Positions 34,583 to 46,850 of a stretch of DNA of 64,000 nt are shown here, piece after piece. The notes beneath the pieces are model-generated. The model had not been told where the DNA came from, did not search any database, and was given only the letters and a program-made list of their open reading frames with translations. Every line of letters begins with the position of its first letter. Within the stretch, counting starts at the first letter, position 1. The position numbers were made by a program, and so were the translations under genes. The stretch is from Proales similis (lineage: Eukaryota > Rotifera > Eurotatoria > Ploima > Proalidae): contig JAGVRJ010000008.1 in assembly GCA_019059635.1 (NCBI GenBank), forward strand, positions 1-64,000. Reading direction: 5' to 3'.

Positions 34583-35456
34583 AGTTTTTTCTAATACATT
34601 AATCAAGATCAAAGCAGAAATAGGCTCGTATGCCTATAAAAGCTCAAATTTTGATTGTATGATTGTTATTTTTAAATAATGTTAAATTTCGCAATGGCTT
34701 AAGCTTAATCAAAACAAAAACTCAATTCTAAAGCTATGGAAGGACACTCATCTAAAATACCTCTAAATAAACAGTGCAATCGTAAAACTAAATAATGATC
34801 CTATCTTTTCTATTTTTTAATTTTTAATTTTCTTCCTAGCCTACTGAGAAACGGATAATATTAATTGAAGAAACAAACAAATGAAATCATTAATTAAAAC
34901 GAGAAAATAAAATTTGCCAAAAGATTCGATTAATTCACTTCTAAGTTTATCTTTGAGTCAAAACGGGCTTAAAGCTGGTAGACTGATAATTATTAGGAGA
35001 AAAAAGAAAAGGCTCTTGACTTTTACTTCAGTTTATTCTAAAGCGTATCTTGAATAGCAAAGAACAAACCATAAAGAAGTTAAATAAACAGCTGGGTTAA
35101 CAGTATAGACACGAACAACAATCAAGTTTGAATAATTATAAATGAAAAACAAAACACGACAAGAAAAGTAGCCAGACAATTGAAAAAGTAAGAGGAGAAA
35201 TTAAAAAACAGAAAGAACAAGGTCGAAATGAGAGACTCGTTGGAGGTGTGCGTGCTTCAATGTTTTTTTCGCGTTGCAATCACTAAATGGACGAGAGTGA
35301 GATGGAATAGGGCCGGACATATTACGGAACATGCACAGTAAATATCGAAAATGGACGTTTTCTATCCCGGCGTGCAATAAACTCCGCGGGAGCGTAAAAA
35401 GCATCACTCAAATTATCTAAGGTCTGAAATTGCTTGGACCAAATTAGGAGCGATCT
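34583..35456. other. convergent 3' intergenic region
   Basis: AT-rich flanks of the tetraspanin (+) and EVI1-like gene (-). I searched the minus strand here for the C-terminal zinc-finger cluster expected in EVI1/PRDM16 proteins and saw none. Confidence 0.5.
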
Positions 35457-37493
35457 CTAATACTTGACGCGTTTGCAGCTTAAATCGATTGGCTGTTCGT
35501 TATCAATATTTTTGGTCTTCTCGCGTCTTAGCTCATCCTGTTGATTCAACTGCTGATGCGGGCTGATGTTTGGACATTTTTGGTTCAAAGGAATGCTAGT
35601 TGAAGTTGCAGACGATGAGGAAGAGGTGGACGAAGGGGATATGATTCCGTTTTGCGGTTTAATTGACTGATGATCATTATATTCACGTCTATATGTATTA
35701 TTAATGTTCAGTCCTGTTTTGGATGAACATGAAGATGCCGCCGAAGAAGTGGGCGAAGGAGATGGTGACATTTTTACTGAACCACAAACTCGGTTTTTTT
35801 TCTGCTCTTCGTTAAGAAAACTAGCATTTGATCCTTGATGATTTATCGATTCTGTCAGATCTGCTCGAAAGCGTTTGTGAGCCGGCGACCTTAGAGTATC
35901 AGAGTTCATGTGATTTAGACCACTTGAGCCAGTGTGTCCAAGTAGAGATCCAGAAAGAGGAGAGGCTGAGAGAGATGAGGGCGGTGAGCTCATTTGTTCA
36001 TTTGACGGGAAACCGCTCCCAAACAAATAAGGAACAGCAGCTGCTGCAGCTAAATACTGCTGGTAAAGAAGCAAATTATTGTTTCCTTTTTGAGTTGAGC
36101 CCATCATTTGTTGTAAATAATTTTGATTGTGACCTAATGATGAGAGGGCAGTCAGTGCTGCACTTAATTGTGGATTCATTTGGGAGAAGGAAAGGGGCGA
36201 AGTGGATGATGAGGATGTTGGAGTTGAATTACTCGATGATTGTCCGATGCCGAAAGGTAGATTAATGCCCTGTTTAAACACGTTTGAAGCTTCGCCGGCA
36301 TGAGGCTGAGATTGTTGTTGAGACAACTGAGACGCTAAGTGAGTTAGAGCAGACAGACCCATAGGCCAGCTGGTGTTTGAGTTGGAACTGAGTGCTGCTG
36401 CTAACGCGGCTGCAGTATTCGTCGGTTCCATGAACTGACTGGCATTGCCTCCGGTACTGTTGGGAGCGGGGTTAGTATTTGGAGAAAGATTGGCCATTGC
36501 TGCTGCGGCTGCTGCTGCAGCTGCCGCAAATGGTGACCAAGAGTTAGAAGCTGGCGAACCGACGGGCATTTTTCTATTCGATAGCTTTGATTTAGGAGTT
36601 TTTATGCCATTTGAGTCGGACTGCTGTATTTGTGGCAATCTATTCGATCCTGAACATGACTTGCGATGTTTGCTCAGAGCAATTTGACTTGGAAAAGCTA
36701 GTGAGCATTGATCGCATGTAAATGAAGAGGCTCTAGCTCCAGCCTTTCCTTTGGTATTATTGGTACCATTAGGGTTCATGTGGGAACGTTTGTGGCGGCA
36801 TAAGTTTGAAAATTGAGTATATGCTTTGTAACAAGTTTCACAAATGAATGGCTTGACGCTGCTGTGAATATGCATGTGCTGCTTTAGTCCAGATGAAGTG
36901 CTGAACTGTTTGCCACACTCGGGACAAGCGTTATTTGGATTGTCCACACCGGGATTTGCTTTTGATTGATTCGCTCGGGCGTTTTTCTGGGCTGCGTTTG
37001 CTTTTTGATTAGCGGCAGTGAGAGCAGCTGCAACAGCTGACAAGCCTTTCGAATCGAATACTTTAAAATCTTCCTTGCCTGGCATATCGCTATCGTTCGC
37101 CGCATTTTCGACCAAATTCAAAAGTTCTTTGGCATATTTATCTGTGACTTTTTCTTCATTTGTGCTCTCGGCATTTATCGTCAAATTCTCTTGGCTTGAA
37201 CTCTCATCATCTGGATGATTTTCATTTTCATCATCGTATTCATAATCGCCATTTGAATGATCGGTCTGTTCATTTTGGATGCTATCGTGAACTCCATTTT
37301 CATCATCCTGTATGCGCTGCTCGTCGGTTATTTCATCCTCTTCCTCGTTTTCGTCGTAGTTAAATTCCTCATCCGAGTACTGGGGCGACTGGGCTTGAGC
37401 TGTAAATTGTCGGTATTGCTGATGCTCAGCAGCTGAACTTTCGGTGCCGTTTGCATTGTTGTTAGCCGACTCAGCCATTACACTCATTCTCAT
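35457..37493 (-). CDS. EVI1/PRDM16/hamlet-like zinc-finger factor, reduced
   Basis: 678 residues from ATG 37493-37491; the open frame extends a few codons to a possible TGCAG acceptor, so an upstream exon may exist. An acidic N-terminus ([12 protein letters not shown]) is followed by three fingers at about 188-278: [40 protein letters not shown], and a C2HC finger [20 protein letters not shown] ending in Cys. These match fingers 5-7 of EVI1, including the [20 protein letters not shown] core. A poly-Ala tract follows, then long Ser/Asn/Gln-rich regions. The extreme C-terminus QPIDLSCKR is a CtBP-binding motif, the hallmark of this repressor family. The PR/SET domain, fingers 1-4 and the C-terminal finger cluster are absent from this window. 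Confidence 0.82.
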   Translation of the reverse strand: MRMSVMAESANNNANGTESSAAEHQQYRQFTAQAQSPQYSDEEFNYDENEEEDEITDEQRIQDDENGVHDSIQNEQTDHSNGDYEYDDENENHPDDESSSQENLTINAESTNEEKVTDKYAKELLNLVENAANDSDMPGKEDFKVFDSKGLSAVAAALTAANQKANAAQKNARANQSKANPGVDNPNNACPECGKQFSTSSGLKQHMHIHSSVKPFICETCYKAYTQFSNLCRHKRSHMNPNGTNNTKGKAGARASSFTCDQCSLAFPSQIALSKHRKSCSGSNRLPQIQQSDSNGIKTPKSKLSNRKMPVGSPASNSWSPFAAAAAAAAAAMANLSPNTNPAPNSTGGNASQFMEPTNTAAALAAALSSNSNTSWPMGLSALTHLASQLSQQQSQPHAGEASNVFKQGINLPFGIGQSSSNSTPTSSSSTSPLSFSQMNPQLSAALTALSSLGHNQNYLQQMMGSTQKGNNNLLLYQQYLAAAAAVPYLFGSGFPSNEQMSSPPSSLSASPLSGSLLGHTGSSGLNHMNSDTLRSPAHKRFRADLTESINHQGSNASFLNEEQKKNRVCGSVKMSPSPSPTSSAASSCSSKTGLNINNTYRREYNDHQSIKPQNGIISPSSTSSSSSATSTSIPLNQKCPNISPHQQLNQQDELRREKTKNIDNEQPIDLSCKRVKY

Positions 37494-40400
37494 CCGATCG
37501 TCTGCAAAACTCAATGGCTGACCGCGGTTGTCCTATACGTCTATGCTATTCGATCGCTTTCGAATCGTTAAAAATCTAAACGAGTAAATTTAGTATTAAT
37601 GAAAGTTCAAGATCTGCTTGTGATTTGCTCTCTTTCGTGAATTCGCTCTCGCTAGCATTCTCTTTCTCTTTTGCGCTCTAGCTCATTCTCTCATTTTTGT
37701 GTTTATGTATATAAAACTCAATGAGTTAAATTGAACGATTCGGCGACACTAGAAAGCAGGCCGATTGTTGTTTATTAGACTCGCACTTAAGCGTGTGAGT
37801 TCTGACGCACGTAATCGCACCTATTTTATCTCGTCAGACGCAGCCATTCTACGCCGAGAGCGGGCTGACTTAGAATAGCGTTCAGAAGCATTAAACTAAG
37901 TAAACCGGCGAATGAACTATATAAGCTTGTTTAGAACGCTGCAATTAAAAGAAATGAAAGGGCAAGGCTAGAAAAGGATAGAGATAGATGCTTTGTTTTG
38001 CTCGTTTAAGTTTTTTTTTTTCGCATTCATCAGTCTCAGGTAAAAGCGCCTCGCTCACCTGCCGCCCTTAGCGCTTTTTTGTCATAGTTCTAAAGCTTCT
38101 CGCGCGCGTCCATGAGCTGAGTACGCTCGGCGAGGTCAACTCCACTCATATTTTATTTGTCAACTCGAATAATTACTGTTATTCGCTTCGGGCGAGCTGG
38201 CGACCGGCATCGTTGATAACGTCAGTGTCCTCTTTGGCGATCTTTTAAAATATTCTCTTGGTCACCACTGTATGGTGTCATTAAGAACGTCTAACCTGAC
38301 GGCGGATTTGGTTAAAGGCGGCCATGAGAGAAGTAATGCGAAGAAAATGGTTCAATTAATATTCATGAGTGTCACAAGAGGTAGTGGTGGTACCGTTCGA
38401 ATATAATTAGAGACTAGAATCGGCTTCTTTGTCACTCGACAGGACAAAGTTGGCGCTAAAAATTAAAGGCAGTCAAGTCGACAATAGAGACGAGTCAGGC
38501 AGCGACGGCGGCGGTGTTTAAGAAGAGAATCCAGTTCTGATTACGCTGGAATGGCTCCGTCTAGCAGTAGTATTTGAGTGGACGAATGCGCTTCTATCTA
38601 TTGGTTCTATCTGAAAGAAGGCCCCGCCTATTTAGCTAACTTACCTCGCGTGACATTGGACGCCAGACTGAAGCTAAGCGCCTAATAATTGCGTCTAATC
38701 AGCGCGACCATTAGGGCACTTATCTCGGGCACTGATTGGCGAGTCTCATTCGCAGGTATCAATTTTTCATCTTTACTCAGCCTGATCGTTATAACGCTGA
38801 CCAACGCCTTGTTCTGCTGTCAGGCAGTCTCAATTGTCATTCCGGTCGAGTGGGTCGCGCGTTCGAGCGTCCCTCATCGATTCGTTTCATTTATCCGTTT
38901 GTTTCCATTCGAATGCGACAATGGGCACTTGAGAAGGCTAGGTCTCAACGGTGCGCTGACCGAGATGATGACTACGATGATGAATGGAGCTCCAGAATAA
39001 TGACTGAGAGTAGAATGTGCATACGCATGATAATGGCGAAGGTATTCATCCGAGGTCGAATGGGAATCGAATGTCGCCGTAGCGGATTGTCAGCCAGAGG
39101 CGACTGTACGACCGAATGAACGGACGGGCTCAATCAGAGCTGCGTGAGTGATGGCTTAATTATAACTTGCTTCATCTATTCAGATGGTCTCCTAGTCAGA
39201 TCTAATCAATCGGCTCTGTCGTCTGACGGTAAATGTTGTCGCTCTCACACACTCGCAGCACGTTCGCTTCTCACACGAAGACGAGAGCTATCGAATGCTA
39301 ACGGTATTGAGTCTGATATTAATGTGGACAGCGGCATCGTTTATCATCGCTTGGCTGGCTCATAATTATCTGACCGTGTCGCGCTGGCCAAATGGAGCCG
39401 AATGAGAAAATAAAAAAAAAAGAGAAGAGAAAACAATGCATTAGAGGGCGTAGGCAGGTAATGAGATGAAAGAAAAGAAAATATCTGCAAATGGCACAGA
39501 AATTAGGAGAGCGTGAAAAGAAGGAAAAGAGGGGAGAGCCATTAGGAAAATATTTGAATAGTCATGAGTTCGAACAAACAGGCCATCCTATTGGGCAATG
39601 GCCGAGAGTCGGTGCGCACATCCGTTGTGCAAACATGCACACCGGCAGGACGGTCGAGTTATCTCGATCTTGTCACTGCAAACATACTAGCATACACAAA
39701 TTCATACACTTTGGAATAAACACACAAATGCACTTAATGGAATCGCGTAAATGCCAAATAACAACATTTAACCGACATTGGATTCTGGGCGTGAGTCAAA
39801 GACGTACAAATATTTTCATAACGCATTAAGACAGCCATTCGCAGAGACAGGCGCGACGGCCATGGGCCATGCGCGTCTGAGCGGGCCGTTTACCCGTTTT
39901 TATCTGTTCGGCTTAGAAACTGAGCGCGTGCAAAACTTATCTTTGTGTTGATTGGCTCTACGCTTTCATACATTTATCTATTGGTTTTGCTATGAAAGCA
40001 ATGAGCAGATACGCGTCCAATGAATCGTTTGCTCGAAAGCGAGACTAAATAAACTTGAATGCGGAGATAGGACAGGCTTGCCCCCTCCATGGACAATCTG
40101 CTTTTTATAATCTTCTTTGAAAGCGAGATGTCTAGTTGCCTCTCTCTTGTCTTAGGAAGACTTAAATCGCTGTTTGAAGGATAGATCGGAACTTGATTGA
40201 TGTTCGCTTGAATGACATGAATCCTTCGGTGTCAATCGCGAGCGGGCCGGCTTGTCACTAAAGGATAAACGGGCTTCTCACTGAATGAATGAATACACAG
40301 GCATGCGTGCGAGCCCATACAGGGAGCAGGAAACCTTTGAGGGCCTTCTTAGGACGATCTCGCATTCATTAAACTTGCTCCATGATAAATAAAGGAGCCT

Positions 40401-43400
40401 GCACAAACATATCTTCGATCTTTGATCTGCGCACCGTACTGCATTGATAAGGGGACGCGAGAGTTTTAATTAAATTCGAGCGTTAGTTTTTGCCGCCACC
40501 GCCACCGCTGAAATTTGCCTCTGCCAAGCGGTCACTCTTCGAACGGGGTGCCGGAAAGAAAACAATAAGTCCGATCGTGAGTACATTCATTAATCACGTT
40601 GGCGCAGATCAAAAGATCTGAATGGAGACGCGAGCATGAAGACGTGACTAAACTATCCTCCTGACGATTGGACTCGCGTGTGAAGCATTTCAGCCAAGGT
40701 GCTTATCCTTGCCTCGCCGACGCCTTAGGCGACTCCGATCAGCGGATGATCGTCATGCGAGCGAGATAGGGTCTGCAATTGTCCACAAATGAAGGCTGAT
40801 TTCGAATTCGTTCGCTCGAATTACAAACACTCCAAAGTATCATGTACCTATACAGTAATTGATATCATATAACTAGAGCGAGCCGAATAAATGAACCAAC
40901 AATATAGTTAATAGCTGCGAGAAATGCTCTAAAGCTCGGGTCTATCTTTAAAAGGCTAGACGCCAGGCGACAACTCAAAACTTGATGCCTATTTCAATAA
41001 AAGCGGCTATAGAGACGCCAGAAGCAGAAGACAGATAAGCAAACGCTCCCATTTGCTGATTAGTCTTCTGCTCTTTTTTAGCGTGCAGGCTAGCAATTTA
41101 CGACACGAATCTTATCTGACATGAAATTAGTTGTCACCCTGCAAATGGCATGGAGCAGATAGGCCTCGTGGTTACAATCATGAAGGCAGAGATAAACTGG
41201 CCTGATGCTCCAAGTGCGCCAGTGTCAGTGGCAGACGCTCATGATTAACTTTATCGATTTTCGTCATCCGACCGATAAGCCTTCGATTCGACCCGCGCAC
41301 CTATTTGTCATTCTATCACTCTCTCGCCGCACAATCTAATTAACCTATCTAATTATGGACATACACTTGCAATCAATAGAGCAATCAATCATGCGCCGCG
41401 CTGTCACCAAACCCCATAGCGGGACGATGTTTTTATAATTAGAAGAGCCCTCACATTCCGCTGTCTCCCGTTGTGCACACCTTTCTTCTCTTATGCAAAT
41501 CGAGAAAAAGAAAGCGGCAGAGGTGCTCGAAGCGGCTCATTAGCTCGCCTTTCGATTGATTGTTTACGCCGCTAAACGAGAGACACTAATGTCGATGAAA
41601 AACAGCATTCTTGGCGAGGTAATTGCGTGTTGGCGGACAGCAAGGTGAAGAAATAGAATTAAAACGCGAACGTGTGACAAACTCACCTGAATCGATCTTT
41701 AAGAGAGATAAGCTCTAACGGCACAAATGTTCGCTTTGATTGGTTACTTTAAGGTATTCTGTGGTCCCTCCCGTCGGCTTCCCCTCGAGATAATCGGCTA
41801 GCTGGCATTTAGAGCCAAGTACTCGTCTAAAGCGCTCTTATAGAAAGCCTTAAGCTGCTTAATAGCATCCGCTTTCAGGCCAAGCTGAATATTTAAGTGG
41901 ACGCGAATTCAATCAGGCTATCAGACTGAAGAGATTTTAAACAATTTAGCAACGGGCACTCGGGTGGCCCAGCGCTCTGTCCAAACTGATAGAAAATAAG
42001 AAGAGAGAAATATCAAAATAATATAGTGATGATGATCATTGCGATTGAGGAGGACTTTCTAACAGTGATAGCGTGCTCATGATCGTTTTATCAGCGCATT
42101 TCTAAACCGTTATATCTGTGTGCAGAGCCATGGGAGCTGCGGTAGTGAAAATGACATATTGCGATCGAACGCGCGGGCAAGTGGATCTTTAATTCTTGCC
42201 GCTGCCGCCGTTGTTGTCGTTGTCGACTATCAGCGTGTGTATATGTGCGCGCGCGCAAAGCGAAGCTCGCCTAATAGAGAAAAAGCGAGAGAGCGATCAC
42301 TATATATCATATCACTGCTATCTATCTCGTTCCGCAAATATATGTTCATTTTGATTCGTGGCGCGATAAAATGAATGAGAAATAGAGCAATTGCATGAAA
42401 GTTTTCTACTGTTGCTTGATATAATCGAGCTTTAGAACGGCTTCAGTATCGTACCACTAGTAGATATCAATATGAGCAGAGGTCCGAAGGGAGCGGCCAC
42501 AAACGGGCCCGACATGCTCGTAGATAGAGGACGGCGGTGGCGTGCAGTAGATAGCAGCTGCTCATATTCAATTGAGACATCACGCACCGTCTTAGTAAGG
42601 CATTAGAAATCGTCTCACTGGACAATGGCCAAAAAGCAAACATATCCTGAACAAATGGCGGATGCAAAGAGAATTAGTAAGGTGAATACAGACTTCTAAC
42701 AAACCTGAAGTGAACGGGTGGTCCATCTAGAATCAATTGAAGGGAGAGCCTCATGTTTTGCGAGCATGACTTTGATTGACGCGGCTCACCTCTCCACGAC
42801 ATCTAATGGATTGGAAATTGATAGAAACATGCCCATTATATTCGACTCCGATCGGTCTAATGACTTATTCAAATACGGAGTTTTGCATTCATTTGCCGCT
42901 TTAATTACTTGGCCGACCCGGGCGGCCCGATTAAGGCGTCACTTTAAAGTTGGCATTATTTCCATGCCAGCATAAACGGATAAAGCACTTGTCTCCGATT
43001 TTATCATGCACGCCATCGCTCTAGCCGCTTATTGAGCACTAAAAGACTAAAACACTGTAGCGGCATTGTCGCGCGAGCTCGAATTTCTGCCGCGGTTGTC
43101 GACCTTTTCGGTCCCACCTGAATAAAATCTAATCACTATATAATTAAGAATGATGAAGCGAACGAGGAAAAAGAAAGAATTGAAAACACAGAGAAGGAGA
43201 GAGACACACAGAGTGCACGTGAATGAGGGAACAAGAGGCCAAAATCTTGGCAGCCGTTACTTGTCTCTGTCGTTCAAATTTATTTTAATCTCATTAGAGA
43301 ATTCAAAAGAGAAACGCTCGCATTCAATCAGAGAAGGGAGTAGATCGCCTGAAAGCAGCTTAGAGCCAATGAATGATTGATAAACGATAATGAGATGGCG

Positions 43401-46400
43401 AACTTTTGGTCGATGTGCATGGGCCAATGGGAAAAGAAATAATAATGGCGGTGAGAAGTAAACACGGAAGTGATTAAGCCTTTTAAAAATAAAACGCACA
43501 TATTGGTTGACGATTGCCTGCTGCTCGTTCGCCTGCCTAACAAAGATTGTCGGTTGCCGTGTGTGACTGACAAAGTAACCTGAGCGAGACAAGAACTGAT
43601 TAAGAAACATTTCGTATTGAGAAAGCGCTTCGAGAAAGCAACCGACATGTCACACGAGAAAGGGACAACTGGGAAATAGATAAGCTTGACGTGAAGTCTT
43701 TGTTCAAAGAACTCAAGTCCAGAGTGAATTGCCAGGTGACTCTGTCCGTCCATGCTACTCTATATAAGATATGGCATGCACTGATGCCAACAGAGTGTTC
43801 CATAGTTCAAATGGAACAGAAACAAAACCAAAAACAATCTGTACGTACATATTTGCGCGCTTCAATTATTCATGACTTGTCTTTGGTTGTTTGGCGTCGA
43901 CTCGAAGCACGAGCACGTCGATTTCAACCCCCACTCGTTCCTGCTGTTGGCCACAAAGCGCAACAATAGCTAGCAAATAACATAGATAAGCGAGCTTAAA
44001 TTTCGAATAGATAAATTTGAAATGACATTCGCTTGTTGACTTTTTATATGCACGCACAGCAAATAGCAGTCTGCCGACTAGGAGCCAGGCAAAGTGAGCC
44101 ATAAAATCGGGCCTGAGCAAACAGATAAATAAAAATCAAAATGATAAATTGAAGAGAGCGAGAGTGAGAGTCGACCAACATGCACTGTTGAAGCTCTCTG
44201 ATAAACAGCTTATCTGAAGCAGATAAGTATCTAATTTGAATAAATTGAAATGGAAGGCAAAAAGAATTGCAATGGCGCTTCAAGCCCATTAGAGTCTAAA
44301 GGATAATCCAAAAAGCAAAGTGAATTAGCTGTCGAAAGAAGTTCAGCCTAGACCAGTCAAAACTAGAACGACAGAAAAAGAAAGAGAGGACGAATTAAAG
44401 AGGGGCAAAGAAAATGGGAATAATAAAGAACGAGATTGTCGATGCGACTTCACCTAATCGGAGTTGAATCAAATCGATTTGAAGAGGGAATGCAATGAAA
44501 TCACGCGCCGGAATTTTCATCGTATGAAGGGGCCACTCGAGAAGAAGATTGTTTGGAGAGAGAGCAAAATGAGATCGTGAGCACCAGTGTTCTCCTCTTT
44601 TTCATTCAATCACTCAGGTAATCCATAGGCTTTATCAGATCTTCATTAACAGATAAATGAAGGAAGCGGGCGACGCCAAACGTGTCCCATGATCACCCGG
44701 CTGCTTCCAGTGTGTTTGCAACAGCGGTATCGTCGTTGCCACCGCTGCTTTATTATCATCATTATCCGCTTTATTTTTTATCGATTTTAGCAACAATTCG
44801 AGGTATGCTTGATCGCTCAGTTACTCATTCTCGCTCAGGACAATTGAATATAGACGCTGGTGCATGAAAATGAGGACTCGACCGCCCCCGGTGCCATTAG
44901 GCCAAATGAAAACAACGAAATAGATACCAATCGACGAAAGCAGACAAATGAAATAGATGGAGCGTTATTAAGACGCTGCGATGCAGCCGATCGATTGTCT
45001 AGTCACAGAACTAGATCTTTTTCTCGCTCTCTCCTTCTCTGTCTCTTTCTAGATCTCTCATCCTATTTCTCACACACTCGGTGCTCACGGAAGGAAAGGC
45101 TTCTTAAATTCACTCCATTTAACCAGACAACTAGAAAATGCAAATAGGCGCATGCGCGGGCAAATTCATCTCACACTTTGACTCACCTTTTCACGTCCGG
45201 TCGTTTTCGGAACCAAAAAACTTAACAGATAATTAATAGAGTTTTATATACAGTTTGCTAGAGATTCAACGTCTAAATATTTTTGGCAATTAAGAGCGAT
45301 GAATTCTACTTATCGAAAAGACTGATTTGACTCGTGCATAAAGCTCAATCGTCTAGGTTTGAGTTCATTGGGCTGAATCGAGCTTGTTATTGAAATTCTC
45401 TCGACAGTTCAAAATAGAAAGCGCATATATCAGCAGGCGGGCAAATATGAGCGAACGAGTTGAGGTAGAGGTAGATGGCGGAAGTTGGAAGAAAATGGAA
45501 TGAGACGTTTGACAATAAACGAGAAGCTGACGCCAAAATAGCTCTAATCCCTAGCACTTAATTTGGGATCCTAAATGAAAAGTTGTTTTCATTAAAAATC
45601 TGCCCTTTCATCTATGTTAAATAGATTGGAAAGTAGCGATCGAATTTATCGGTAAATGACGATAAGCGACAACAAAAACAGCGCAGCAACACAACTTCTG
45701 GGGACATTAAAAGGGAAATGGAGGCAGAGAACGCGGCAAGAGGAAAGAATTAAATTGGTCTACTTTCCGAAAGCGCTATTCGCTTGCTTTTACTTCTGCC
45801 GCAGCTCTTATCGCTCGTCCCGCTTTGGCGTTTCTCAAGCCGAATAAAGCGATTCTCCGGGAAATGGGCTCTATTTAGCAATTAAAATCGGGCATTGTCG
45901 TCTGGTCGCTAACTTATTTGCGCTGCACGGTGATGGCCATTTAAGATAAAGAGTTCCTTCCATTCAATTTAATAAGAAAAATAAAATTCTTCTTTGGGTT
46001 TATAATGATAATTAAAAATACAGGACGGAAGCAAGACGCTCTAGAGTTTGCTGTCAACCAGGTATAGCCCTCTGATCTCACTTGTCGATCGATAGAAGCC
46101 CCTCCTGCTAAAAGAAAGAGCTAATTCAAGTAATAATTTAGGTTTCAATTCAGCGTTTAGCCTTTTGTTTATTTTTTTATTCTCAGCGCGAATTTCCACC
46201 TTCATAATTTGAACCCAATAGACTCAAGTAGTTATGTATTAAAAATTTGAAAATAATAAGTACAGACGAAAAGAGTGGAGAATCGAAGAACTGAAAGCTC
46301 CATTCGGAAAATGACAAACGAAGATTGAATATGAAGAACGAATGTTTTCAGAAAATCAAAATAAATCGTCTGGCAGACGATTTACGGTGGTTGCAGGCCG

Positions 46401-46850
46401 CTAGCAACTGCCAGCCTATAAAAAAGACCAATTAAACCGAGCAGCAGAGGAAGCTATTTAAAATCTCTATCAGATGAAATAAAGACATTTAATTCCATGG
46501 CAATTATGCACGAATTCGCTAACGCTTTTAAGAGCAAAGCCTCAATACAACAGAAGCTAAAAGTTCATTTCAAAATAAGTGGATATCGCTGCCAACCCCT
46601 TCTTTATGGTTTGTTTGAGTCTTAAAATTAAAAATCTCGATATTGTGTTTATTCGAAATTAAATTCAATTCAAATCAGAAAACTTGACTGGACTGTGCTC
46701 TAGAAAATGGCATAACTAGAAATTCGCTTGTTTTCTAGGTAATACATAGAAATTGCGACGGATCTTGGATCACATCAGAGAACTTAAATATTAATCAATG
46801 AAAAAGACCAAAACGTAGCGCTCTATCATTTTTAAACAGGGCCAGTTTGA
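37494..46850. promoter_or_regulatory. 9.4-kb non-coding region, probable cis-regulatory landscape
   Basis: No frame here has family resemblance and none splices into a gene. Base composition is richer in G and C than the introns and gaps elsewhere, with many short purine tracts. AGATAA/TTATCT words recur, for example near 41031, 41189, 41705, 43677, 43983, 44199-44227, 44650 and 45223. It lies between the divergent EVI1-like start and the end of the intermediate-filament gene. I read it as enhancer DNA for the EVI1-like gene; a long non-coding RNA or distant 5' exons are not excluded. Confidence 0.55.
44199..44227. promoter_or_regulatory. triple GATA-type motif cluster
   Basis: TGATAA at 44199-44204, TTATCT at 44210-44215 and AGATAAG at 44221-44227 fall within 29 bp, alternating in orientation. 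AGATAA is the core of GATA-factor sites. The densest such group I noticed in the non-coding block. Confidence 0.4.

Noticed and set aside
37514-37514. Upstream start of the EVI1-like frame
   Set aside because: The codon is TTG; the first ATG is at 37493. The bases before it look more like a splice acceptor.
38689-39829. Several 70-130 codon frames in the regulatory desert
   Set aside because: Overlapping frames in GC-richer DNA with no domain, odd composition and no splice context.
43150-44289. Cluster of overlapping frames on both strands
   Set aside because: Same reasons; mutual overlap on opposite strands indicates open frames by chance.
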